21,643 bases of DNA, taken from the IMG/VR virus record IMGVR_UViG_3300031687_000123, positions 1-21,643 of that record. One strand, 5' to 3'. The notes under the pieces are model-generated. The model had not been told where the DNA came from. It saw nothing but the letters and a program-made list of their open reading frames with translations, and ran no database searches. Shown piece after piece: positions 1 through 8,450 of this stretch (position 1 is the stretch's first letter; each line of letters opens with the position of its first letter). The stretch is from a virus. Position numbers and translations under genes: made by a program.

Positions 1-36
1 GACAACGTGACTTTGAACTTTAATAAGGAAGACTAA
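1..36 (+). CDS. Possible 3' end of an upstream late gene
   Basis: The first bases probably hold the end of a gene that lies mostly outside the window. Two readings are possible. One frame ends at TAA 21-23 (last residues QRDFEL), just before the AAGGAAG ribosome-binding site of the next gene, which matches the spacing of other junctions here. Another frame stays open from base 1 to TAA 34-36 and would overlap the next ATG as TAATG. The sequence is too short to choose or to name a product; by position a capsid or head protein is possible. Confidence 0.3.
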   Translation, partial: DNVTLNFNKED

Positions 37-1643
37 TGTTAGGTTTTAGTGCTTTTTCAGAAACAACCTTTGCCCAAGCTGATGGTAGTGGTGCGGGTTT
101 TGCAGATGTTTCTACTACACTAGTACAGACAGGTGTAGGATCTATTTCTGTTGTTGCAGAAGCTTCTTTTGTACCCTCCTCACTTCAAGTACAAACAGTT
201 GCATCCACCCTTTCTGCAGATGCAAATAGCCAATTTAATTTAGCATCAATAGTCGCTTCTATAAGTACACCTTCTTTAGTTACTTCAGCCAAAGCAAATA
301 AAGCCACACCTTCAGTATCCTCTGCACTTTCTGTCTCTGTTCCAACACTAAATGCTAAAGCAAATAACACTGTAGTTTCTATATTAGGTTCTTTTGCTAA
401 TCCAAATATTGACATTGATGCAGAAGCAAGTATAACTACAGGTAGTGTTACAGCATCTGTAGAAAAAGGGATAATTTCTTCATTTGGTAAAGCAAATGTT
501 ACTCCTAGTTCTCTTCTTTTATCTGCAGCTTATGACTCAAATACTTTTGTTGAATATTTAATAACTGTCGCTACTGACTACTATGGAGCAAATAAATATT
601 ATGTAGACTCTGTTCTTCAGCAACAACTTTATTTGCAAGAAGGACAAACTTATAGATTTGATCAGTCTAACTCTTCCAATTCAGGTCATAATTTAAAGTT
701 TTCTACAACAGCAAACGGCACTCATGCAAGTGGAAGTGAATACACAACTGGTGTTGTTTATGTAGGAACTCCCGGAAGTGCAGGTGCATACACTGAAATA
801 ACTGTAGCTACTGGCGCACCAAGACTATATTATTATTGTATTAATCACTCAGGCATGGGTGGAACAGCTTATACACCATCAGCAGGAACTATTAGTCTTA
901 CTATAACTGTAGCAAACACAGGCTCAGGAAACAAGTACTACATAGATGGTACTTATGCTTATCCAACAATAAGTTTAACAGAAGGTTCAACATATAGGTT
1001 TGATCAATCACCGCCTACAAATGCAGGGCATCCGTTAAGACTTTCGACTACTTCTGGTGGTACTCATTTAGGTGGAAGTGAATACACAACTGGTGTTACG
1101 AAAGTTGGAACTCCAGGACAAGTTGGTGCGTATACTGAAATTGTAGTTGCTAATAACGCACCAACCTTATATTATTACTGTTTCTATCACTCAGGAATGG
1201 GTGGTCAACTAAATACCCCAGCAATTACTACGCTTGTTACAGAAACAGGATTAATAGCTTCTGTTAAAGGTTCTGCACCTGTAATTGGCTTAGTTGGCGT
1301 AATAAACAATGAAGAACTAGAAGCAAAAGGTGGAGCAAGTTTAACTCCAACAAGTTTACTTTTATCTAGTGGTTTAAATAATTTTGCAGATGAGGATGCA
1401 GAAGCTTCAGTTATACTCGCCAGTTTAAGAGGTTCATTTATAACTGAACTAAGTAATCCTACTGCAGTACAGTTCCCTTACCAAAACTTTGCAAATGACT
1501 ACAGCAGACAAAGAACCTTATTTTTAGTAACTGCTGACACAAATAACACAGTACACGTACCTGCAGACCCTCATAATAGAACTGTATTCATACAGTCTAC
1601 AGCTTCTGATGCAGGTAATAGGACTATAAAAATAGCCGCATAA
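36..1643 (+). CDS. Virion repeat protein with two cupredoxin-like domains
   Basis: A 535-residue probable structural protein at the start of the tail module. Residues about 35-165 are Ala/Ser/Val-rich degenerate repeats of roughly 20-25 residues, marked by AEAS/AKAN and TPSSLLLS-like motifs. Residues 176-403 are two tandem domains of exactly 114 residues each. Each has a His in a GH(N/P)L(K/R) context (His218, His332) and a Y-Y-Y-C-x2-H-x2-M motif (Cys268/His271/Met274; Cys382/His385/Met388). This is the ligand set of type 1 copper cupredoxins, with the C-x2-H-x2-M spacing of amicyanin. After the pair the first repeat type returns (TPTSLLLSSG), so the cupredoxin pair looks inserted into the repeat array. 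The start is supported by AAGGAAG at 25-31. The fold and virion role are inferred; whether metal is bound is unknown. It could be a fibre, a decoration protein or a vertex protein. Confidence 0.7.
   Translation: MLGFSAFSETTFAQADGSGAGFADVSTTLVQTGVGSISVVAEASFVPSSLQVQTVASTLSADANSQFNLASIVASISTPSLVTSAKANKATPSVSSALSVSVPTLNAKANNTVVSILGSFANPNIDIDAEASITTGSVTASVEKGIISSFGKANVTPSSLLLSAAYDSNTFVEYLITVATDYYGANKYYVDSVLQQQLYLQEGQTYRFDQSNSSNSGHNLKFSTTANGTHASGSEYTTGVVYVGTPGSAGAYTEITVATGAPRLYYYCINHSGMGGTAYTPSAGTISLTITVANTGSGNKYYIDGTYAYPTISLTEGSTYRFDQSPPTNAGHPLRLSTTSGGTHLGGSEYTTGVTKVGTPGQVGAYTEIVVANNAPTLYYYCFYHSGMGGQLNTPAITTLVTETGLIASVKGSAPVIGLVGVINNEELEAKGGASLTPTSLLLSSGLNNFADEDAEASVILASLRGSFITELSNPTAVQFPYQNFANDYSRQRTLFLVTADTNNTVHVPADPHNRTVFIQSTASDAGNRTIKIAA
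561..1244 (+). repeat. Two in-frame tandem 342-base repeats
   Basis: Two tandem units, 561-902 and 903-1244, encode the two cupredoxin-like domains of the 535-residue protein. The offset is exactly 342 bases (114 codons) for every landmark residue. A 25-base stretch is identical in both copies (731-755 and 1073-1097), although the rest has diverged. This suggests an old domain duplication, with the identical stretch either conserved or kept alike by gene conversion. Confidence 0.85.
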
Positions 1644-1653
1644 GGATTTACTA

Positions 1654-1971
1654 ATGTCATATAAATGGCCTGATAAAGACAAAGATGAAATATTAGATTA
1701 CAACATAGATTGGTCACGCTTCCTTAATAGTGATACTATCTCTGGGGTATCTTATTTTATTGATAATGCGGCGGGTGTTAAAACAGCAGTTTCAGCCGCT
1801 AGTGTTGTTAACGGCCTTCAGATGGTGCAGAAAACTAATACTAACACAGTTTCTACTATACGTCTTTCTTTAGGAACTAACAACATTAGGTATAAAGTTA
1901 CCTGTCAAATTACTACGGCGCAAGGGCTTCAGTACGAACGTTCTGTGTTTGTTCGGGTAAAGGAGAAGTAG
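1654..1971 (+). CDS. Small tail protein, candidate fibre-tail adaptor
   Basis: A 105-residue protein. The N-terminal KWPDKDKDEILDYNIDW segment followed by a predicted beta-rich body resembles small phage proteins found beside adaptor and tubular tail genes, often annotated as fibre-tail adaptor or Ig-like structural proteins. No signal peptide or membrane segment is visible. The ATG follows the upstream stop by ten bases, and that stop itself begins the ribosome-binding sequence TAAGGA. Its position directly before the head-tail adaptor supports a tail-assembly role. The exact function is an inference from family resemblance and position. Confidence 0.55.
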   Translation: MSYKWPDKDKDEILDYNIDWSRFLNSDTISGVSYFIDNAAGVKTAVSAASVVNGLQMVQKTNTNTVSTIRLSLGTNNIRYKVTCQITTAQGLQYERSVFVRVKEK

Positions 1972-1972
1972 A

Positions 1973-2662
1973 GTGTCTTATAATTTTTTAGGCTTAGTTA
2001 ACGATGTTAATAGAAGGTTAAATGAAGTAGAGCTTACATCTTCTACTTTTGTTTCCTCTAAAGGCTTCTACAGTTTTGCAAAAGATGCAGTAAACTCTGC
2101 AGTTAGGCATATAAACCAAGAAGAGTTTGAGTGGCCTTTCAATCACGTTGAAGAAACAGAAGTGTTACTTCCGGGGGAGGTTCGCTACAGTGTTCCATAT
2201 GATGCTAAAACTGTAAATATGAATAGCTTTCGCATTAAAAGAGATGACACTTTAAATGTACAAACTACTAAATTAAAAACATTAGATTATGAACAATACC
2301 TTGACAAGTTTGCTGATAATGAGTATAACTCTAGTACAAACCTAAGAACTGTACCTCGTTTTGTTGTTAGGACACCCAGTAGAGAAATTATATTTGTACC
2401 TGCTCCTGATAAAGCATATGAAGTAGTATATGAATACTACACTACAAGTTATGATTTAGTATTGCACGATGATGTGCCATCACTCCCAGAACCATATAGG
2501 CACGTTGTTGTAGCAGGTGCCATGTACTATGTTTATCAATTTAGAGGTGACATGCAAGCTTCTCAATTGGCTATGCAGTCTTTTGAGCAAGGCATTAAGC
2601 AATTACGAAGCATACACATTAACCGCACTGAATATTTGCGAGATACAAGAGTACACTTTTAA
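1973..2662 (+). CDS. Head-tail adaptor / tail tubular protein A-like
   Basis: A 229-residue protein. The start (FLGLVNDVNRRLNEV, then a KDAVNSAVRHINQ helix and EFEWPFNH) is typical of a phage adaptor family placed between portal and tail, comparable in size and position to T7 gp11 and to the adaptor of phage SU10. It is expected to form a ring under the portal and to receive the nozzle. The start codon is GTG at 1973, supported by AAGGAG at 1960-1965 inside the end of the preceding gene. Its stop overlaps the next start as TAATG (2660-2664), suggesting coupled translation with the nozzle gene. The family placement is from memory of motifs, not from a search. Confidence 0.7.
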   Translation: MSYNFLGLVNDVNRRLNEVELTSSTFVSSKGFYSFAKDAVNSAVRHINQEEFEWPFNHVEETEVLLPGEVRYSVPYDAKTVNMNSFRIKRDDTLNVQTTKLKTLDYEQYLDKFADNEYNSSTNLRTVPRFVVRTPSREIIFVPAPDKAYEVVYEYYTTSYDLVLHDDVPSLPEPYRHVVVAGAMYYVYQFRGDMQASQLAMQSFEQGIKQLRSIHINRTEYLRDTRVHF

Positions 2663-4215
2663 TGGCTACAGCTTGGCAAACATTTCCTATAGAGTTTAAA
2701 GGTGGATTAATATCCAATCTAAGTCCTCTTCAGCAGGGGGCTAATGCTGTTGGCTCTGCTACTATATTACAAAACTTTGAATCAAACAAAGAAGGTGGCT
2801 ACTCAAAGATAAGAGGCTATAACAAGTACAGCACTACATTAGTTCCCGGATCTGGCCCTGTATTAGGTGTTAAAGCTATAAGCGCAAACAGAGTTGTTGC
2901 TGGAAGAAAAAATGGCTCTAACTTAACGCAGTGGTACTACAGCACAGGTTCTGGGTGGACTAGTATGGCTACAGGCGCACAGGCGAACGCAGGAAAAGCT
3001 CGGTCTGTTACATTTAATCTTGATGGCACAGACAAAGTAGTATTTGTCGATGGCACTAATTATCCAGGGATATATTCTACTTCAGGTAACTCTTTTACTT
3101 ATATGTCCTCATCTAATAGTACAGATGTTGAAGGTGCAAAATTTGTAGCCATATTTAAAGACACAGCTTTTTATGCTAAAGGTAACAATGTATATTTTAC
3201 TGCGCCCTCTACAATAAACGATTTTCAAGCAGGCAATGGTGCAGGCAGTATAAATGTTGGAAATCTTATAACAGGGCTTGCAGTATTCAGAGAACAACTT
3301 ATTATTTTCACAGATAATACAGTTAAAAAACTTACAGGCAGTACTGCTACGGGTGCAGATGCATTTTCTCTATCCTCCATTACAGATCGCATAGGCTGTG
3401 TAAATGGAGATACCATACAGGAAGTCGGGGGCGATATTATGTATCTAGCTCCAGATGGACTTAGATTACTTTCTGCTACTGACAGGATTGGTGACTTCGG
3501 ACTAGATGTAGCCTCAGACCCTATAGCTAAAGATGCTAATATCTTTCTATCTAGCACCCCTATATTTAGTAGCATTGTATTAAGAGAAAAAGGTCAGTAT
3601 CGTGTATTTGCATACATAGGATCAGAAAACTCTTCAGATGCTAAAGGTTTAATTGCTACTAAGAAAATAGCTCAGGGTGCGGCTGGACTAGAGTGGTCTT
3701 CTACCAAAGGGATCAAAGCTTTTGTAGCAGATAGTGTGTACAGCTTAACTAACGAAGTTATTGTGTTTGGCAATGATGATGGCTATATTTATAGAATGGA
3801 TAATGCACCTAGTTTAGATGGTGCAAATATAGAAGCCATATATGAATCACCTTACATGTCCATTCAAGACCCCTTAGTTCGCAAAACCTTTTATAAGATG
3901 GCCCTTTTTCTAGACCCTAAAGGAAGTATGAACCTATCCTTAAATATTAAGTATGACTTCGGTTCTACGGATGGAAGTACACCTCAGCCTGAAACAGAGC
4001 AAATATCTAGCACAGGCTCTGCTGTTTCTTTATTTGGTGCCTCTACTTCCAAGTTTAACACAGCAAGGTTTGGCGGTGAACTAGACAAGCTATACACTAC
4101 GACTTTAATAGGTTCAGGTAAAACTGTAGCCATTCGCATAGAAGACAACTCAACCAATCCGACTTTTACACTCGACACAGCTTTGTTAGAGTATAAAGCA
4201 AATGATAGACAGTAA
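2662..4215 (+). CDS. Tail nozzle / tail tubular protein B-like
   Basis: A 517-residue protein. It opens with a segment around GGLISNLSPLQQGANAVGSA that leads into QNFES...GGYSKIRGY, a start common in nozzle or tubular protein B analogues of marine short-tailed phages. The body has many short hydrophobic strands separated by Gly/Asn turns (for example NRVVAGRK, DKVVFVDGTNYP, REQLIIFTDNTVKKLTG, GDIMYLAPDGLRLL), which suggests a beta-propeller-like platform as in known nozzle proteins. It follows the adaptor with a one-base overlap and precedes the fibre, the usual order. It should form the distal end of the short tail. No enzymatic motif is seen. Confidence 0.7.
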   Translation: MATAWQTFPIEFKGGLISNLSPLQQGANAVGSATILQNFESNKEGGYSKIRGYNKYSTTLVPGSGPVLGVKAISANRVVAGRKNGSNLTQWYYSTGSGWTSMATGAQANAGKARSVTFNLDGTDKVVFVDGTNYPGIYSTSGNSFTYMSSSNSTDVEGAKFVAIFKDTAFYAKGNNVYFTAPSTINDFQAGNGAGSINVGNLITGLAVFREQLIIFTDNTVKKLTGSTATGADAFSLSSITDRIGCVNGDTIQEVGGDIMYLAPDGLRLLSATDRIGDFGLDVASDPIAKDANIFLSSTPIFSSIVLREKGQYRVFAYIGSENSSDAKGLIATKKIAQGAAGLEWSSTKGIKAFVADSVYSLTNEVIVFGNDDGYIYRMDNAPSLDGANIEAIYESPYMSIQDPLVRKTFYKMALFLDPKGSMNLSLNIKYDFGSTDGSTPQPETEQISSTGSAVSLFGASTSKFNTARFGGELDKLYTTTLIGSGKTVAIRIEDNSTNPTFTLDTALLEYKANDRQ

Positions 4216-4225
4216 GGACTAGACA

Positions 4226-6070
4226 ATGGCAGGTTATACACGCACGGATACAGCAAATAATATTGCTAATGGTAACGTTATTAATGCAAATGACATAGAT
4301 GCAGAGTACAACGCTGTTGAAGCGGCCTTTAATGCTTCTTCTGGTCACAAGCACGATGGTACGGCTGCAGAAGGTGCCCCTATTACTAGAGTTGGCCCAG
4401 CAGCAGACCTCATTGTAAGCGGCTCCTCTGTTTTACCTAAGACAGGAAATACCCTAGACTTAGGCTCTAATGGTGTTCAGTTTAAAGACGCTTACTTTGA
4501 TGGGGTTTTGTATGCTGATTCTTCTAGACATGGTGTTAATGGTCTTACTAGTATTGCTGATAATGTTTATGCGGTATCCTCTGGTGGCTTTACTCTTGAT
4601 GTTGATGGGGATATTACTCTTGATCCAACTGGTCTTGACGTTATATTAGCTACTACAGGAACTCCTTATGGTGCTTTAACTAACACCAATAATAACCTTA
4701 CAATTAAGTCTGGAACAACTACAGCTATAACTCTTACAGGAGCTAATGCGGCACTAGCAGGTACGCTAGGCGTGGCAGGCAATTCCACTATAGGTGGAAC
4801 GCTAGGTGTGACAGGGGCTATTACAGGTGCTTTAACTGGTAACGCTTCTACTGCATCTGCTTTATCTGCTACTCGTACAATTACTCTTGGAGGAGATTTA
4901 AACGGAACTATAAACTTCAATGGCTCTCAGGATGTATCAGTTACTGTAGGCGTGAACGATGATAGTCACAACCACACTCAAGCTAATGTAGACGGATTAG
5001 TATCGGCTCTTTCATCTATAAACAGTACAAATAGTAGCCAACAAAGTTCTATATCTAGCATAAACAGTACTCTTGGTGGTAAAGTAGCTAATACACGCAA
5101 CATATCTGCAGGAGCAGGACTTGCAGGTGGAGGAAATTTAGCTGCAGATAGAACTATTTCTCATGCCGATACGTCTAGCCAAGGTTCTGTAGATAACAGC
5201 GGTCAATCTTTTATACAAGATATTACTTTAGATACTTATGGGCATATTACATCTATATCGTCAGCTACTGCATCAGGTGGTAGTAGTGGTCTTGCAGGGG
5301 ATGGTACTGAAGCGGCTTCATTCACTACTCTAGAAGGTAATTTTATTCGGCGGGTAAACAACGCCGCACCTTCAATAAAAGCTGATGCTTTAAGTAATAC
5401 TCAAGCTGAAACACCTTTTATGTTAGGTTCGTTTGGTAGTGGCTATTTCGTGCCAAAATCTACTGGCAGCAATGGAACAGGAATAACCTATAACAACGGC
5501 ACTGGTAATTTAAAAATATTAAGTGGTAGTTTAAATGTTGCGGTGAATCAAACAGGTGGCATTTTAAGAAACGGAAATGACCATCAGATTTTCTTTATGG
5601 ATGATGCACAAAGTAATGGCGGCGCAGGAAACAAAGAAATTAGATTTAAGGTTTCAGGTAATAACTTTATAAGTATGAATATTGAAGCACAAAGAGTGTA
5701 CTTCAGAGTGCCAATAAAAGTAGACCAAGTAAGTAGTACAGCCATTGGTGTAGATACAACAGGAATTGTTAGGGGTGTAAGCTTTAGTTCTACTTCAGAC
5801 TATAGACTTAAAGAAAACGTGGACTACACTTGGGATGCTACAACTCGTTTAAAGCAACTTAAACCAGCACGTTATAACTGGATTTCAGATGAAACTAATA
5901 CTTTAGTAGATGGTTTTATTGCACATGAAGTAGGTACTGTACTACCTGATGCTGTTCATGGAGCTAAAGATGGCGAGGAGATGCAGTCATTAGATTACTC
6001 TAAGATAATCCCTCTATTAGTTAAAACTGTACAAGAGTTAGAAGCTCGTATTGTAGCCTTAGAAGCATAA
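4226..6070 (+). CDS. Tail fibre with C-terminal S74 chaperone
   Basis: A 614-residue trimeric-fibre-type protein. The N-terminus (GYTRTDTANNIANG, then an AEYNAVEAAFNAS helix) is a common virion-attachment start in marine phages. The middle is Gly/Thr/Asn/Ser-rich, with TLGVTGAITG-like units, a Ser/Ile coiled segment (residues about 255-280) and one H-x-H motif (His248, His250) like those binding metal in long fibres. Residues from about 523 are an intramolecular chaperone of peptidase family S74: Ser524-Asp-x-Arg-Leu-Lys529-Glu-Asn carries the Ser/Lys dyad with the family's five-residue spacing, followed by PARYNW, GFIAHEV and a C-terminal coiled coil (LVKTVQELEARIVALEA). Self-cleavage is expected just before Ser524 after trimer folding. 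The protein probably recognises the host surface. AAGGA precedes the start. Confidence 0.85.
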   Translation: MAGYTRTDTANNIANGNVINANDIDAEYNAVEAAFNASSGHKHDGTAAEGAPITRVGPAADLIVSGSSVLPKTGNTLDLGSNGVQFKDAYFDGVLYADSSRHGVNGLTSIADNVYAVSSGGFTLDVDGDITLDPTGLDVILATTGTPYGALTNTNNNLTIKSGTTTAITLTGANAALAGTLGVAGNSTIGGTLGVTGAITGALTGNASTASALSATRTITLGGDLNGTINFNGSQDVSVTVGVNDDSHNHTQANVDGLVSALSSINSTNSSQQSSISSINSTLGGKVANTRNISAGAGLAGGGNLAADRTISHADTSSQGSVDNSGQSFIQDITLDTYGHITSISSATASGGSSGLAGDGTEAASFTTLEGNFIRRVNNAAPSIKADALSNTQAETPFMLGSFGSGYFVPKSTGSNGTGITYNNGTGNLKILSGSLNVAVNQTGGILRNGNDHQIFFMDDAQSNGGAGNKEIRFKVSGNNFISMNIEAQRVYFRVPIKVDQVSSTAIGVDTTGIVRGVSFSSTSDYRLKENVDYTWDATTRLKQLKPARYNWISDETNTLVDGFIAHEVGTVLPDAVHGAKDGEEMQSLDYSKIIPLLVKTVQELEARIVALEA

Positions 6071-6071
6071 G

Positions 6072-6326
6072 ATGAATACTATAAACTTAACACCTGAAGA
6101 ACTTGAGGCTATGCTAGATCGCGCAGCTATGAAAGGTGCTAACCAAGCTATACGAGAGTTAGGTCTTAATGATGACTCAGCTACAACAGACATACGAGAG
6201 ATAAGGAGCTTACTAGATACGTGGAGATCTACTAGGCATAGCATATGGAATACGTTTATTAAAATAACCACTATAGCAGTATTTACCTTCATCGGGGCTG
6301 CAATCTGGATGAAATTAGGTAACTAG
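6072..6326 (+). CDS. Small C-tail-anchored membrane protein, DUF6127-like
   Basis: An 84-residue protein with a charged soluble N-terminal part (LTPEELEAMLDRAAMKGANQ, then an acidic DIREIRSLLDTWR helix) and one hydrophobic segment at about residues 58-80. This layout matches small phage proteins often annotated DUF6127, in which a helix precedes a C-terminal membrane anchor. A holin or spanin-like lysis role, or a membrane-docking role during ejection, are both possible; the sequence does not decide. It begins one base after the fibre stop (TAAGATG), so it is probably translated by reinitiation. Confidence 0.6.
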   Translation: MNTINLTPEELEAMLDRAAMKGANQAIRELGLNDDSATTDIREIRSLLDTWRSTRHSIWNTFIKITTIAVFTFIGAAIWMKLGN

Positions 6327-6340
6327 TAAGGACTTTACAA

Positions 6341-8434
6341 ATGGCTAAAAACTTCGGTGGATTTACACCAGAACAGATGGGCAAGATCATACCTGAAATG
6401 CAAGGGATGCAAACGGATGAGCAAAGCTTATTCTTGCAATCAAATCCTGGTGCGGCCTCCCGTGTGGGTAAAATGTCTATGCTGGCTCAGAAGAGAGTTA
6501 CTATGTCTAAAGGCGGCTACATGGGCAGGGGCTATGTAGACGGCGGTGACGTAGCAGTAGATCCTAATATTACTGCAAATCAAACAAATTTAAATGCAGC
6601 GCAGCAACAGTTGTCAAATAACCAACTTGCTTTAAAAGTAGCTACAGATAACCTAGCTAAAGACCCATCAAATGTTACGTATCAAAATGCAATACCCACA
6701 GCACAATCTGCAGTAGCCAGTGCTGAAGCAGGAGTAGCTAGTGCAACCTCTATGCTTGCTACTATAGGTATAGACTCAGCTACTGAAGCAAAAACAAAAG
6801 TAGCTAGTGATCCCGGCAGTATGGTTTCAAAATCTGATACTTCTACAGTTACAGACCTTGAGAAGAAAGATGGTAAGATTGATGCAACTACTGCAAAAGC
6901 AGACGCAGGTAGTGCAACACAGTCTACTTTAGTTAACGCTACTATTCAAGATGACATGGCTGTTCCTGATGTAGCAGCCACTACAAAATATACACCGCTC
7001 AAAGCAGAGGCTTCTGTAACAGAAGTCATGTCCAGATTAACTGCGGTTACAGGCAAACCTAGTGCAGAAGCTTTGGTAGAAGCCTCAACTATGAAGCCAG
7101 AAGACTTAGCTCAACTAGGTCTTACTATGGATCAAATAGCTGAAGCACAGAGAGTAGAGGCTCCACAAGAGCGCAAGGTGCAAGAAGGCGAGATGGTTGA
7201 AGGCTCTACTGTCGATATGGATAGAGTAAAGACTGAGACAAACTTTGAAGCTGTTACTGGTTCGCCATCTACAGATGCAACTACAGCAGGCCAACTTACT
7301 GGTTTGATGAAGGACTTTGAGACAGGTAAACCTCCTGTTTGGGCTGCAGGCGCTATGCGTGAAGCTGCAGCAATAATGGCGGCTAGAGGATTAAGCTCCT
7401 CCTCTATGGCGGGGCAAGCTTTAATACAAGCCGCTATGGAATCTGCAGTACCTATAGCCAGAGCAGATGCTGATACATTTGCTAAGTTTGAATCTGATAA
7501 CCTGAACCGTAGACAAGAGGCCGCACTATTTGCTGCAGAGCAGAGGGCTGAGTTTCTGGGTATTGAGTTCGATCAAGAGTTTCAAACTCGTGTTACTAAC
7601 GCCACAACTATTAGTCGAATTGCAGATACTAACTTCAGTGCAGAAATTACTATAGCATTAGAGAATGCACAATTGGCACAGACTGTTGATATAGCCAACC
7701 TAGACGCTCGTAATGCTAAAGTGCTATCTGATGCTGCTGCCATGACCACCTTAGATATGACTAACTTAGACAACGTTAACAGAGCAAAAGTCTCCAATTC
7801 TAGGGCTTTCTTAGAAATGGATATGTCTAACTTAGATAGGCAACAACAGGTTGAGACAATAAAAGCACAAGAAAATGTTAATGCTATTCTAAACGATAAT
7901 ACTGCAGCCAATGCGGCTTTGCAGTTTAATGCTACATCAGAAAATCAAAAGAACCAGTTTGTAGCAACCTTGACACAAGCTGTAGGGCAGTTTAATATTA
8001 GTCAAAAGAATGCAATGAATGAGTTCAATGCAGGTGAAGCTAATGCTCTGGCTAACTTTAATACTTCACAGGATAATTTAAGAGATCAGTTTAATGCGGC
8101 TAACCATTTAGTTATTGCACAGGCTAACGCCAACTGGATCCAAAACATAACCACCACAGAGAATGCTGCAGACAATCAAGCAAACAGAGATGCAGCACTA
8201 GCTGAGAATAATCTCACCGTAACAAACTACAATAACATATTACAAAGAGAACGTGACTTGATGGCATGGGCTTGGACTTCTGCTGAAAATGCGATGGAGC
8301 GCGATATGAAAATAATGGTTGCTAAATTAGATGCTAATGCTAACGCTGACTCCTCTCCTTCTGTACTTGCCACTGCAGGTGGAGACTTCCTTGCAAGGCT
8401 TGCAATTAACTACGCTGACTCATTTAAGTTCTAA
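6341..8434 (+). CDS. Hendecad-repeat virion protein
   Basis: A 697-residue probable virion protein. The N-terminus (FTPEQMGKIIPEMQGM, then a Gly/Tyr-rich GGYMGRGYVDGGD) resembles starts of internal or tail-associated proteins of marine phages. An Ala-rich region follows to about residue 300, then a MAARGLSSSSMAGQALIQ-like segment near 340-360, also typical of such proteins. Residues about 440-590 form a long repeat. NLD motifs place Leu at 454, 476 and 498 (22 apart). After a small phase shift Phe falls at 529, 540, 551, 562, 573 and 584, exactly 11 apart and mostly as FN. An 11-residue period predicts a hendecad coiled coil, so a long helical rod or bundle. The upstream TAAGGAC supports the start. 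The role (ejection, tail or scaffold) is not determined. Confidence 0.65.
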   Translation: MAKNFGGFTPEQMGKIIPEMQGMQTDEQSLFLQSNPGAASRVGKMSMLAQKRVTMSKGGYMGRGYVDGGDVAVDPNITANQTNLNAAQQQLSNNQLALKVATDNLAKDPSNVTYQNAIPTAQSAVASAEAGVASATSMLATIGIDSATEAKTKVASDPGSMVSKSDTSTVTDLEKKDGKIDATTAKADAGSATQSTLVNATIQDDMAVPDVAATTKYTPLKAEASVTEVMSRLTAVTGKPSAEALVEASTMKPEDLAQLGLTMDQIAEAQRVEAPQERKVQEGEMVEGSTVDMDRVKTETNFEAVTGSPSTDATTAGQLTGLMKDFETGKPPVWAAGAMREAAAIMAARGLSSSSMAGQALIQAAMESAVPIARADADTFAKFESDNLNRRQEAALFAAEQRAEFLGIEFDQEFQTRVTNATTISRIADTNFSAEITIALENAQLAQTVDIANLDARNAKVLSDAAAMTTLDMTNLDNVNRAKVSNSRAFLEMDMSNLDRQQQVETIKAQENVNAILNDNTAANAALQFNATSENQKNQFVATLTQAVGQFNISQKNAMNEFNAGEANALANFNTSQDNLRDQFNAANHLVIAQANANWIQNITTTENAADNQANRDAALAENNLTVTNYNNILQRERDLMAWAWTSAENAMERDMKIMVAKLDANANADSSPSVLATAGGDFLARLAINYADSFKF

Positions 8435-8450
8435 AGTAGAGAGTAATATA

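Noticed and set aside
8331-8450. Upstream extension of the lysin frame to 8331
   Set aside because: It overlaps the end of the 697-residue gene by about 100 bases and encodes a low-complexity Leu/Thr stretch; ATG 8451 lies just after that gene's stop.
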